From Clostridia bacterium (GTDB lineage Bacteria > Bacillota_A > Clostridia > Christensenellales > Aristaeellaceae), in NCBI GenBank assembly GCA_017938645.1, contig JAGBBE010000145.1:1-20260 (forward strand): DNA of 20,260 nt. The letters are read 5' to 3'. Positions 14,765-20,260 of this stretch are shown in pieces (within the stretch, counting starts at the first letter, position 1; each line of letters begins with the position of its first letter). A model generated the notes under the pieces. The model had not been told where the DNA came from. It ran no database searches and saw nothing but the letters and a program-made list of their open reading frames with translations. Made by a program: the position numbers and the translations under genes.

Positions 14765-15862
14765 TCAGATACCATGCTTTTCGCGGCAGGCCATGTGCCA
14801 GCCCCAGTCCGTGCGGCTATGAAAGTGTGTGCCGGTACGGATGTGATAGCATACGCCGCCATCCATCAGCGGCTGGTTGAGTTCGGGCATCGCGTCCGGC
14901 GCAATCAGGCCGGGAACGCGCAGCAAAGACCACGCTTCGCTGGCGGCAGCGCAGCTTAAGAATTCATTGCGGGGATCCGCCCACTGATCCTCCTGGGCAG
15001 AGCATACGTACACCGTGCGGGGAGCCATCAGCGCCAGCAGCATGTGCTGATCAAAGGGCATGTCATTCTCACGTCCGCGCCACGCCTGATAATTGCCGCA
15101 GAACCAGAAGGGGAAGCGGCCGGTGATGTCGCAGATGGTTTCGCCTGCACTTTGGCGGGAAAGCGCCGCGCCGGAGCAGCCGGATTCGTTGGCGATTGCC
15201 ATGGCAAAACGTTCATCCTGCGCTGCGCACCACAGCGCGGTTTTTCCAAGACGGGAGTGACCCGTGACGCATACGCGGGAGGCGTCCACATCCTCACGGG
15301 TTTCCAGATAGTCCAGCACGCGGCTGGCTGCAAACGCCCACATGCCGATTTTGCCCCAGCCTGTCTTCTCGTCGCGCGGATACATCTCAGCCAGCTTGTC
15401 GAAGTCGGCGCTGTCGGAAGTAATGTCCTCGTAGCAGAATACGGCGAGCGCAAAACCGTGGTCGAGGATTTCCTCCACCGGAATATAGCTGTCGGGGATG
15501 GCTCTGCGGAATGCGATGTCCACAAATACCGGCGGTCTTTTCACACCTTTGGGCACAGCGAGCATAACCGGGAAGGAGAACGGGCCTGCAGGCGTATCAA
15601 AAGTGAGGCGGATGGCCTGCTGCACGGCTTTGTTGGCAAAGACGGAAGGGTCGGTTTTCCAGCCGTTCTCGGGAATTGCGTCCTCGATCACACCGGTAAC
15701 CTTTACGGGCGCTTCGGGTGTGAAGCCGTATTCTTCGCGGCTGAAAAGATCGATGAGTTCCCTGCGGCGGATGCGCCAGTCATCGGGCGTCCGGACACGG
15801 CGACCATCGTTGAAAACCAGCAGTTTGGGAAGCTTGCGCTCGTTCAGCATTTCGGTGAGCAT
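14765..15862 (-). CDS. CE15-like alpha/beta-hydrolase (glucuronoyl esterase-like)
   Basis: The product is 365 residues with an alpha/beta-hydrolase core. The nucleophile motif GHSRLGKTALW is at 201-211 with S203, followed by the NESGCSGAALSR segment at 225-236 that resembles the oxyanion and acid region of bacterial CE15 proteins. A C-terminal GTHFHSRTDW at 344-353 carries the likely catalytic histidine (H346 or H348). CE15 enzymes cleave esters between 4-O-methylglucuronate of xylan and lignin alcohols; many bacterial members are uncharacterised and act on other uronate or acyl esters. There is no signal peptide, so the substrate would be intracellular, unlike fungal glucuronoyl esterases. 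The start is ATG at 15862, placed by AAGGAGG; the longer reading from 15913 lacks a binding site. Confidence 0.75.
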   Translation of the reverse strand: MLTEMLNERKLPKLLVFNDGRRVRTPDDWRIRRRELIDLFSREEYGFTPEAPVKVTGVIEDAIPENGWKTDPSVFANKAVQQAIRLTFDTPAGPFSFPVMLAVPKGVKRPPVFVDIAFRRAIPDSYIPVEEILDHGFALAVFCYEDITSDSADFDKLAEMYPRDEKTGWGKIGMWAFAASRVLDYLETREDVDASRVCVTGHSRLGKTALWCAAQDERFAMAIANESGCSGAALSRQSAGETICDITGRFPFWFCGNYQAWRGRENDMPFDQHMLLALMAPRTVYVCSAQEDQWADPRNEFLSCAAASEAWSLLRVPGLIAPDAMPELNQPLMDGGVCYHIRTGTHFHSRTDWGWHMACREKHGI

Positions 15863-15921
15863 CCGAAAATCCTCCTTATGGGTGAGTGCCTGAGGCAGAA
15901 ACGAAACAATCATCTGGAGTG

Positions 15922-15927
15922 ATTATA
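15922..15927 (-). promoter_or_regulatory. Extended -10 promoter of the CE15-like gene
   Basis: On the minus strand the sequence reads TATGCTATAAT, an exact -10 with the TGN extension. The -35 region at 17 bp is poor. Confidence 0.6.
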
Positions 15928-15960
15928 GCATATTTTACAGCGATTTGTTTCATGGACAGC

Positions 15961-15993
15961 AAAAAACCGACCTGTGCATCACAAGTCGGTTTT
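15961..15993 (-). terminator. Terminator of rex
   Basis: AAAACCGACCTGTG (15963-15976) and CACAAGTCGGTTTT (15980-15993) pair with one mismatch around a 3-nt loop. On the minus strand a TTTTTT tract follows. Confidence 0.85.
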
Positions 15994-16000
15994 GTTTTTC

Positions 16001-16633
16001 TTACCAGATCCCCGGATTCGCCAGCCGGTAGCTGAGCTGCTCCAGACTTGCATCCAGATGGACGTTGACAACGGCCGTTCCGCGCGGCAATTGCAGATCC
16101 ACCGGCGCAAAATTCCAGAAGCCGCGGATGCCGCAGTCGTACAGGCGGCGGCTCATTTCCTGCGCATGGGCGGCAGGCAGGGTAAGCACAGCGATATCCA
16201 CATGCGTATGCTCCAGAAAGCTTTCAAGCTCTTCCACAGACCAGACAACCAGATTACCCACCCGTCTGCCGATTTTCTGAGGATCGGCATCAAAGGCGGC
16301 TATGGCTGTAAAACTGGTCTGACTGAAGGGCTCGTAACCTGCAATGGCTCTGCCCAGATTGCCCATCCCGATGATCGCCATCGTCTGCTGCTTGTCGATA
16401 CCCAGAAGCTTTCCAATGTATTCCCGCATTTCCGATACAGGATATCCGCTGCCCTGACGGCCCGCGCCGCCGAAGGTGTTGACATCCTGGCGAACCTGGG
16501 AGGCTGTGAGGCCCGTCATTTCCGCCAGAGCGGTGGAGGTGACGAATGCTGTACCCTCGTTTTCCAGCCTTTTGAGGTAGCGATAGTACATGGGCAGTCG
16601 TCTGACGACTGGATCAGGAAAACAAACAGACAT
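16001..16633 (-). CDS. rex: Redox-sensing transcriptional repressor Rex
   Basis: The product is 210 residues, the usual Rex length. Residues 1-80 are the winged-helix DNA-binding domain, with VVRRLPMYYRYL and SQVRQDVNTFGGAGRQGSGY typical of the family. Residues 84-200 are a Rossmann domain with GMGNLG at 89-94 for NAD(H). Rex represses fermentation and respiration genes when NADH is low and releases DNA when NADH rises. ATG 16633 is preceded by GGAG. The gene follows the FMN-binding repeat protein on the same strand, with an 89-nt gap that contains a terminator, so it may receive read-through or have its own weak promoter. No canonical Rex operator (two TTGTGAA-type half-sites, 18 bp) was found in the neighbouring intergenic regions. 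Confidence 0.93.
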   Translation of the reverse strand: MSVCFPDPVVRRLPMYYRYLKRLENEGTAFVTSTALAEMTGLTASQVRQDVNTFGGAGRQGSGYPVSEMREYIGKLLGIDKQQTMAIIGMGNLGRAIAGYEPFSQTSFTAIAAFDADPQKIGRRVGNLVVWSVEELESFLEHTHVDIAVLTLPAAHAQEMSRRLYDCGIRGFWNFAPVDLQLPRGTAVVNVHLDASLEQLSYRLANPGIW

Positions 16634-16676
16634 AATTTTGGCTCCTGTACTTTTTTAGATGGGGTTATGGATCGCA

Positions 16677-16716
16677 TAAAAGAGGGCATTCCCCGCCGGA
16701 TGGTGGAGAATGCCCT
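16677..16716 (-). terminator. Terminator of the FMN-binding repeat protein gene
   Basis: On the minus strand, AGGGCATTCTCC (16716-16705) pairs with GGGGAATGCCCT (16694-16683), with one G-U pair, followed by CTTTT. It separates this gene from rex. Confidence 0.75.
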
Positions 16717-16722
16717 GAAGCG

Positions 16723-18399
16723 TTATTTCACGATGTTCAGTTCCACTTCCACCTTGTAGGCTTCGGCCTTTTCCAGAGCGGCCAGGATGTTGCCGTGGCT
16801 GTCATTGAGGCTCATGGTAGCGCCGGCGGTTACGTCAGCCAGCATGGTCTTGGCTTCTTCGCTCAGAGCGTCGTACTTGGCGGCGTCCTGTTCGTTGGAG
16901 CTGCCGGCCTTGAGAGGACGGCCATTGCGGTCGGAGCAGTAAGCGGCGAACCACTCGTTGATTTCGGCGACGGTCTTGCCCGCGAAAACTTCCTGGAAGC
17001 GGTCCATCTGCTGAGCCCAGTAGCCGGTGCCCATCACATAGCCCTCGCCGCGCTCGCGCTTGGTCTGCCAGGCAGCGATCTCGGCCAGATAGGCGTCGTT
17101 ATCGTTGTCCAGAACGCTGTCGACCTTGCCGTCGTGGTCGCTGTCGTAGTTATAGCCGCCCATTCCCGGGAAACCGGTGAAATGAGGCATGGTAGCGCCG
17201 TCGTAGTTGGGAGTGGCAACTTCCATCTGATCCACGACGGAGGCGGCCACGCTGCCGTCCTCGGCAAAGAGCACGAAGGCGTAGACGTCGTTGAAGCTGT
17301 AGACCTGAACTTCCTTGTCGTCGCTGCCCGGTCCAAGGCGGCCCATGTTGGCAACGCCAAGGCCCATGGCGGAGGCGGACTCGATGTTCAGGGGCTTACG
17401 GTTTTCATAGGCCTTTTCCAGAGCGGCCAGCAGATCGCCGTGGCTGTCGTTGAGGCTCATGGTAGCGCCGGCGGTCACGTCGGCCAGCATGGCCTTCTCG
17501 TCTTCAGTCAGAGCGTCGTACTTGGCGGCGTCCTGCTCGTTGGAGCTGCCGGCCTTGAGAGGACGGCCATTGCGGTCGGAGCAGTAAGCGGCGAACCAGG
17601 CCTTGACCTCTTCCACGGTCTTGCCCATGAACAGGCGCTCGAAGTGATCCATCTGCTGAGCCCAGTAGCCGGTGCCCATCACATAGCCTTCGCCGCGCTC
17701 GCGCTTGGTCTGCCAGGCGGCAACCTCAGCCAGGAAGCCGTCGTTGGTGTTCTCGGTCTTGCCGTCCACCTTGCCGTCGTGATCGGAGTCGAGATTATAG
17801 CCTTCCTGTCCCGGGAAACCGGACAGATGGGGCATGGTGGCGCCGTCGTAGTTGGGGGTGGAAACCTCCAGCTGGTCGAACTTGGCCATCAGAATGCGGC
17901 CTTCGGCATCAAACACAACGCCGGCCACAACCTGATTGAAGCCATAAACCTGCACGTCCTGATCGTCCTTGCCGGGGCCCAGACGGCCCATGCTGGCAAC
18001 GCCCAGACCCATGTAGGCGTCGGCGGCCTCAGCGGTCACCTTTTCAGGAGCGGCCTTTTCTTCCACAACATACGGATAGGCAACGGGATCCAGCGCGTTG
18101 TTCACAGCGGCTTTGATGGCGTTGCTGGTAACGGTTGCGGAAGCGATCACGTCAACCTCGGTGCTGCCCGCTTCGACGATCTTGGCGGGAAGCTCTTCAA
18201 GAGCCTTGCTGCCGATGCCGGGGGTTTCGTTGTCGCCCTTGGCGGTTACGGCGGTAATCTTGCCGTCTTCCACAGTCACGGTTACGGTTACTTCGCCGCC
18301 AAAGCCCTTGGCGATGCCGGTGAGTTCCTCAGCCTGTACGCTGCCGACGAGGCCAAGCACGAGCATGGCGGCCAGCATCAGGGAAAGCAGTTTCTTCAT
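16723..18399 (-). CDS. Exported FMN-binding protein with two 215-residue tandem repeats
   Basis: The product is 558 residues. Residues 1-23 are a signal peptide (cleavage after VQA). Residues 28-103 are an FMN_bind domain of the NqrC/RnfG type, ending in ASATVTS at 86-92 where T89 is the expected FMN-phosphate attachment threonine; Ser replaces the usual Gly of SGATxTS. After a linker (104-129) two homologous units follow, 130-330 and 345-545, offset by exactly 215 residues. Each has a strand-rich start (GLGVASMGRLGPG type), PNYDGATMPH, a DSDHDGKVD calcium-loop-like motif (204-212, 419-427), a conserved helical block and DVTAGATMSLNDSHG, whose AGATMS (310-315, 525-530) fits the flavinylation consensus. 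The repeats may be extra FMN_bind-like domains with an insertion. There is no membrane anchor and no ApbE in the window. ATG 18399 follows AAGGAGG. Confidence 0.82.
   Translation of the reverse strand: MKKLLSLMLAAMLVLGLVGSVQAEELTGIAKGFGGEVTVTVTVEDGKITAVTAKGDNETPGIGSKALEELPAKIVEAGSTEVDVIASATVTSNAIKAAVNNALDPVAYPYVVEEKAAPEKVTAEAADAYMGLGVASMGRLGPGKDDQDVQVYGFNQVVAGVVFDAEGRILMAKFDQLEVSTPNYDGATMPHLSGFPGQEGYNLDSDHDGKVDGKTENTNDGFLAEVAAWQTKRERGEGYVMGTGYWAQQMDHFERLFMGKTVEEVKAWFAAYCSDRNGRPLKAGSSNEQDAAKYDALTEDEKAMLADVTAGATMSLNDSHGDLLAALEKAYENRKPLNIESASAMGLGVANMGRLGPGSDDKEVQVYSFNDVYAFVLFAEDGSVAASVVDQMEVATPNYDGATMPHFTGFPGMGGYNYDSDHDGKVDSVLDNDNDAYLAEIAAWQTKRERGEGYVMGTGYWAQQMDRFQEVFAGKTVAEINEWFAAYCSDRNGRPLKAGSSNEQDAAKYDALSEEAKTMLADVTAGATMSLNDSHGNILAALEKAEAYKVEVELNIVK
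16765..18012 (-). repeat. Tandem intragenic repeat, period 645 bp
   Basis: Copy 1 lies at about 17410-18012 and copy 2 at about 16765-17367. Stretches are almost identical at DNA level: 16864-16953 and 17509-17598 differ at 1 of 90 positions. Other parts, for example the strand-rich start of each unit, have diverged at protein level. Confidence 0.85.
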
Positions 18400-18428
18400 A
18401 CTGTTTGATTTCCTCCTTGTTCATTTTT

Positions 18429-18444
18429 CCTGCATTGATGCAGG
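18429..18444. promoter_or_regulatory. Dyad in the leader of the FMN-binding protein gene
   Basis: CCTGCAT (18429-18435) and ATGCAGG (18438-18444) form a perfect inverted repeat with a 2-nt centre, about 30 nt upstream of the start codon. No T-tract follows on the minus strand, so it is not an obvious terminator. It may be an operator or a leader hairpin. Confidence 0.4.
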
Positions 18445-18481
18445 TCTTTTTCTCAGTGTAGCGCCTAATTGTGGCAAAAGT

Positions 18482-18504
18482 TTGTTATTTCACAAATGAT
18501 AACA
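18482..18504. promoter_or_regulatory. Dyads in the divergent FMN-protein / beta-lactamase-like region
   Basis: TGTTAT (18483-18488) and ATAACA (18499-18504) form an inverted repeat spaced by 10 nt. Overlapping it, TTGT (18482-18485) and ACAA (18492-18495) frame a 14-bp element containing a TTCACAA half-site. The half-site resembles Rex targets, but the second half-site is not at the canonical distance. Confidence 0.35.
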
Positions 18505-18572
18505 TTTTTTCTGGACTGTCTATCTGAACGGTGCCGTCTGAGAAGGGCTGGACGCGCTTTCGAACAATATGA

Positions 18573-18578
18573 TATAAT
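18573..18578 (+). promoter_or_regulatory. -10 element of the beta-lactamase-like gene
   Basis: TATAAT preceded by TGA (extended -10). A TGGACG at 18549-18554 could be a -35 with an 18-bp spacer. Confidence 0.55.
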
Positions 18579-18603
18579 CAAAGAAAACGAAAGAAGGATC
18601 CAT

Positions 18604-19365
18604 ATGATTCTCAACGATATCATCCGACAGCTGGAAGAAAAGCACGGCTGCACAGCCGGCTGCGCCATTCAGGACGTCAACAGCGGCGAAGTCTTTTTGA
18701 GCTATCAGGAGGAAATGGTGTTCAAAAGCGCCAGCCTGATCAAGACGCCGATCATGCTTTGTGCCCTTGAAGAAGTAGAAAAGGGCGTGCTTGCGCTGGA
18801 TACCATCATCCCCGTTGAACCCCGTCACTGCGTGGGCGATGAAGCGCCTGTGATTGCAAACGGCACCAACGTGCCGCTGTCCATCCTGCTGGAGTACATG
18901 ATCACCGACAGCAACAACAGCGCCACCAACGTGCTGATCGATCTGCTCGGTATGGACAAGGTAAACGACTTCAGTCAGCGCATCGGCCTGAAGGATACGC
19001 TGCTGCGCCGCCATATGCTGGACTACGAAGCGGCGCGTCAGGGAAGGGAAAACCGAACCAGCGCCAGCGACATGCTGCACCTGTACACCATGCTTTACAA
19101 GGGCGAGGTCCTCACGCCCTTCATGTGCGAGACTGCCATTCCGATCCTTTTGCGCCAGCACGACAAGGAACTGCTCATGTTCGCCAATCCTGAACAGAAA
19201 GCCGCCCACAAGACCGGCGGTCTGAGCGACATCGCCCACGATGCAGGCATTCTGTATGGTGAAAACCGCACGCTGATTTTTGCGGTTCTTGTCACCGCGC
19301 CGGATACGGAGCAGTGCATTGCGCTGCTGCAGGAACTGAGCCCGAGAGTGATGGGGATGCTGTGA
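18604..19365 (+). CDS. Class A beta-lactamase-fold serine hydrolase
   Basis: The product is 253 residues of the Beta-lactamase2 (class A-like) fold. The nucleophile motif SLIK is at 44-47 and the second motif is SNN at 103-105 (SDN in classical class A enzymes). KTG is at 203-205. In the omega-loop region, where TEM-type enzymes have the deacylating Glu (ExxLN), this protein reads RRHMLDYEAA (135-144), with no Glu at the aligned position. Efficient beta-lactam hydrolysis is therefore doubtful; a peptidase or other acyl-transfer role is possible. With the ATG at 18604 (AAGGAT upstream and an extended -10 further upstream) there is no signal peptide, which is odd for this fold. A longer in-frame reading from 18469 spans the promoter and also lacks a convincing signal. 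It is monocistronic. Confidence 0.8.
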   Translation: MILNDIIRQLEEKHGCTAGCAIQDVNSGEVFLSYQEEMVFKSASLIKTPIMLCALEEVEKGVLALDTIIPVEPRHCVGDEAPVIANGTNVPLSILLEYMITDSNNSATNVLIDLLGMDKVNDFSQRIGLKDTLLRRHMLDYEAARQGRENRTSASDMLHLYTMLYKGEVLTPFMCETAIPILLRQHDKELLMFANPEQKAAHKTGGLSDIAHDAGILYGENRTLIFAVLVTAPDTEQCIALLQELSPRVMGML

Positions 19366-19386
19366 GGGGATATAGGGGCATAGAAG

Positions 19387-19424
19387 AAAGAGGTATTCTG
19401 TTTGTGACAGAATACCTCTTTTGC
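19387..19424 (+). terminator. Terminator of the beta-lactamase-like gene
   Basis: AAAGAGGTATTCTG (19387-19400) and CAGAATACCTCTTT (19408-19421) form a perfect 14-bp stem with a 7-nt loop, followed by a short T-run. Confidence 0.85.
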
Positions 19425-19698
19425 TATACAATACAATTTTTATTATTTCACCCGCGCTGGAAGCTACGGCAGTACGTCTTTTACAAGCGGAGGTACGGAC
19501 ATAGCGGTGGCTTCGGGCTAAGCAGTAGGCGCTGCTTCTGGACTGCGGCTGGACGGTGTATACGCAGCAAGGCGAGATGATAACGAAACAACAGGTGGGG
19601 TATCCATCCTTCAATGCAGTGTCTGATTTGCTGTACAAAGGCCAGGCTGACAATTACGACCGGTGACACAACACAAACTGCTGATTGGACAGGCGGGA

Positions 19699-20018
19699 TT
19701 ACAGTCCGCCAACATCAAGCTGGTCATTCGTCAAATACAGCCGCATGACGCGTTTCTATATTCCTGCATATTTCAGGTGTTCAAGAAAAATCTTGTACAG
19801 CGCTGACACCGTTTCCGTGCTGTCCGGTTCGTTCATCATCAGAGCATGGTACTGTGCGCCGCTTTGGATGGTGCGGAGAAGCGCTGTACCGCTCTCGTAA
19901 AGCGTCAGTTCGAAATGAATGCCGATTTGGTCAGCATCTTCGTGCGTTATTGTCGCAATTCTTGCATGTTCCTCGGTTTGTCATCACAAATGGCTACTCT
20001 CGTGCGGCATTCCGTCAT
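19699..20018 (-). pseudogene. Decayed response-regulator gene (receiver domain, AgrA/LytTR type)
   Basis: Reading the minus strand from ATG 20018, the first 23 codons give MTECRTRVAICDDKPRNMQ, the classic start of a LytTR-type receiver (strand 1 with the acidic pair). It then hits a stop at 19947-19949. After a one-base frame change the next frame continues with DADQIGIHFELTLYESGTAL, LRTIQSG, YHALMMNE (where the phosphorylated Asp would be expected), an in-frame TAG, and RLYLTNDQLDVGGL, resembling the fourth receiver strand. Frameshift, in-frame stop and loss of the active-site Asp together indicate a pseudogene. AAAGG and a TATAAT box remain upstream. Further minus-strand sequence to about 19437 (containing ARSHRYVR) may be a remnant of the LytTR DNA-binding domain, but this is weak. 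No other gene is seen in 19425-20090. Confidence 0.5.
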
Positions 20019-20048
20019 TCGACCGGCCTTTTGCTTTTCACTTTTTGT

Positions 20049-20054
20049 ATTATA
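20049..20054 (-). promoter_or_regulatory. Residual -10 box of the response-regulator pseudogene
   Basis: TATAAT on the minus strand, 31 nt upstream of the ATG at 20018. No clear -35 is seen. Confidence 0.35.
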
Positions 20055-20091
20055 GCCTGTGGAGGAGGAAATGAGCTAAATAATGGAATAC

Positions 20092-20122
20092 AAAAAACCG
20101 ACTTGCATTACACAAGTCGGTT
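20092..20122 (-). terminator. Terminator hairpin abutting the IS left end
   Basis: AACCGACTTG (20096-20105) and CAAGTCGGTT (20113-20122) form a perfect 10-bp stem. On the minus strand a TTTTTT tract follows. On the plus strand the T-tract is reduced to two residues, where the IS terminal repeat begins (20121). Its sequence closely resembles the rex terminator. Confidence 0.75.
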
Positions 20123-20138
20123 CAGATTGTCAAAAAAG
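20121..20138 (+). repeat. IS terminal inverted repeat, left end
   Basis: TTCAGATTGTCAAAAAAG; 16 of 18 bases match the reverse complement of 101-118. Confidence 0.65.
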
Positions 20139-20160
20139 GTCGCAAGCAGCGGCCTTTTTT
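20132..20160 (+). terminator. Subterminal hairpin at IS left end, terminator-like
   Basis: AAAAAAGGTCGC (20132-20143) and GCGGCCTTTTTT (20149-20160) pair with one U-G position around a 5-nt loop and a T-tract. It lies upstream of the transposase gene and should block read-through transcription into it. Confidence 0.75.
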
Positions 20161-20186
20161 GGTATATATAGAAGCAGGTGATGATA

Positions 20187-20260
20187 ATGCTGAAAAAGGA
20201 AATGGAACAGCGTCAAGCAATCGAAATGGTGTGTACCGATATGCTCGTACCCAAGGATCA
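20187..20260 (+). CDS. IS1182-like transposase, N-terminal fragment (3' end outside window)
   Basis: The frame from ATG 20187 is open to the window edge (24 complete codons): MLKKEMEQRQAIEMVCTDML followed by VPKD. The pattern 'D-x-L-V-P-x-D-H' about 20 residues from the start is a hallmark of IS1182-family DDE transposases, where it is followed by LLRKID. AGGTGA lies about 6 nt upstream; an in-frame ATG two codons earlier (20181) overlaps that site. The catalytic domain is not in the window. Confidence 0.7.
   Translation, partial: MLKKEMEQRQAIEMVCTDMLVPKD

Larger units (their letters stand above)
20121..20260 (+). mobile_element. Left end of an IS1182-like insertion sequence (truncated by window edge)
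   Basis: The element begins with the 18-bp terminal repeat at 20121-20138, followed by a subterminal hairpin and the start of a transposase gene at 20187. Orientation is the same as that of the fragment at 1-118. The rest of the element lies outside the window. Confidence 0.65.

Noticed and set aside
16795..18408. 537-codon plus-strand open frame antisense to the FMN-binding protein gene
   Set aside because: It is a product of the GC-rich repeated coding sequence on the minus strand, which has a signal peptide, a domain match and a good ribosome binding site.
18482..18495. Rex operator upstream of the FMN-binding protein gene
   Set aside because: Only one TTCACAA half-site fits; the partner half-site at the canonical 18-bp geometry is missing. 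It is kept only as a low-confidence dyad.
18604..19365. Antibiotic-resistance beta-lactamase
   Set aside because: The omega-loop Glu needed for class A hydrolysis and a secretion signal are both missing, so a resistance call is not supported.
19529..19666. 45-residue plus-strand frame (contains GWTVYTQQGEM) as the tail of a plus-strand gene
   Set aside because: It is short, preceded by stops in frame, has no start signal, and lies opposite the probable response-regulator remnant. No family was recognised.
1..20260. CRISPR array, tRNA or rRNA genes, phage or defence module
   Set aside because: No spaced direct repeats, no tRNA cloverleaf or rRNA-like sequence, and no phage or nuclease/helicase families were seen on either strand.

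Overview
The window looks like a chromosomal stretch of a gut-type Bacillota (Clostridia-like) bacterium. Nearly every gene has an AGGAGG-type ribosome binding site. Promoters match the sigma-A consensus closely (several TTGACA/TTGnnn - 17 bp - TATAAT pairs), and intrinsic hairpin terminators separate most genes. The gene families (Rex, hemolysin III, DUF3737, GluQ-RS, MATE, M56 peptidase-like, GH27, CE15-like) fit that assignment. No rRNA, tRNA, CRISPR array or phage module was found.

Layout. Positions 1-118 are the 3' end of an IS1182-like transposase gene and its terminal inverted repeat. 119-3186 hold an F420-ligase-like protein (minus), a DUF3737 protein (plus) and a hemolysin III/PAQR membrane protein (minus). 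3347-5415 run forward: a membrane-tethered XRE regulator, an EamA-type transporter, and a secreted flavin split-barrel protein with its own promoter. 5474-10814 hold two envelope glycosyltransferases (a GT-C/GT39-like integral membrane enzyme and a GtrB-like GT2), a secreted protein of unknown function, and an M56/BlaR1-like membrane protein whose zinc-protease motif is HQLCH. 10951-15862 hold an alpha-galactosidase (GH27), GluQ-RS, a MATE exporter and a CE15-like esterase. 16001-19365 hold the NADH sensor Rex, a large secreted FMN-binding protein with two 215-residue tandem repeats, and a class A beta-lactamase-fold protein. 19437-20060 is decayed sequence containing a broken response-regulator gene. 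A second IS1182-like element begins at 20121.

Themes. (1) Carbohydrate use and envelope glycosylation: GH27, CE15-like, GT-C and GT2. (2) Extracytosolic flavin or redox chemistry: the secreted FMN-binding repeat protein, transcribed toward rex from the same strand, plus the exported split-barrel protein. (3) Membrane export and stress: XRE, EamA, MATE and the M56-like protein.

The two IS fragments at the window edges share an 18-bp terminal repeat (16/18 matches) and have the same orientation. The unique 20-kb segment is therefore bracketed by two copies of related elements. This is either a genuine directly repeated IS pair or a contig that stops in repeats. In both cases the element abuts the base of an intrinsic terminator hairpin. 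The strongest candidates for undescribed biology are the repeat-bearing FMN protein and this terminator-adjacent insertion pattern.
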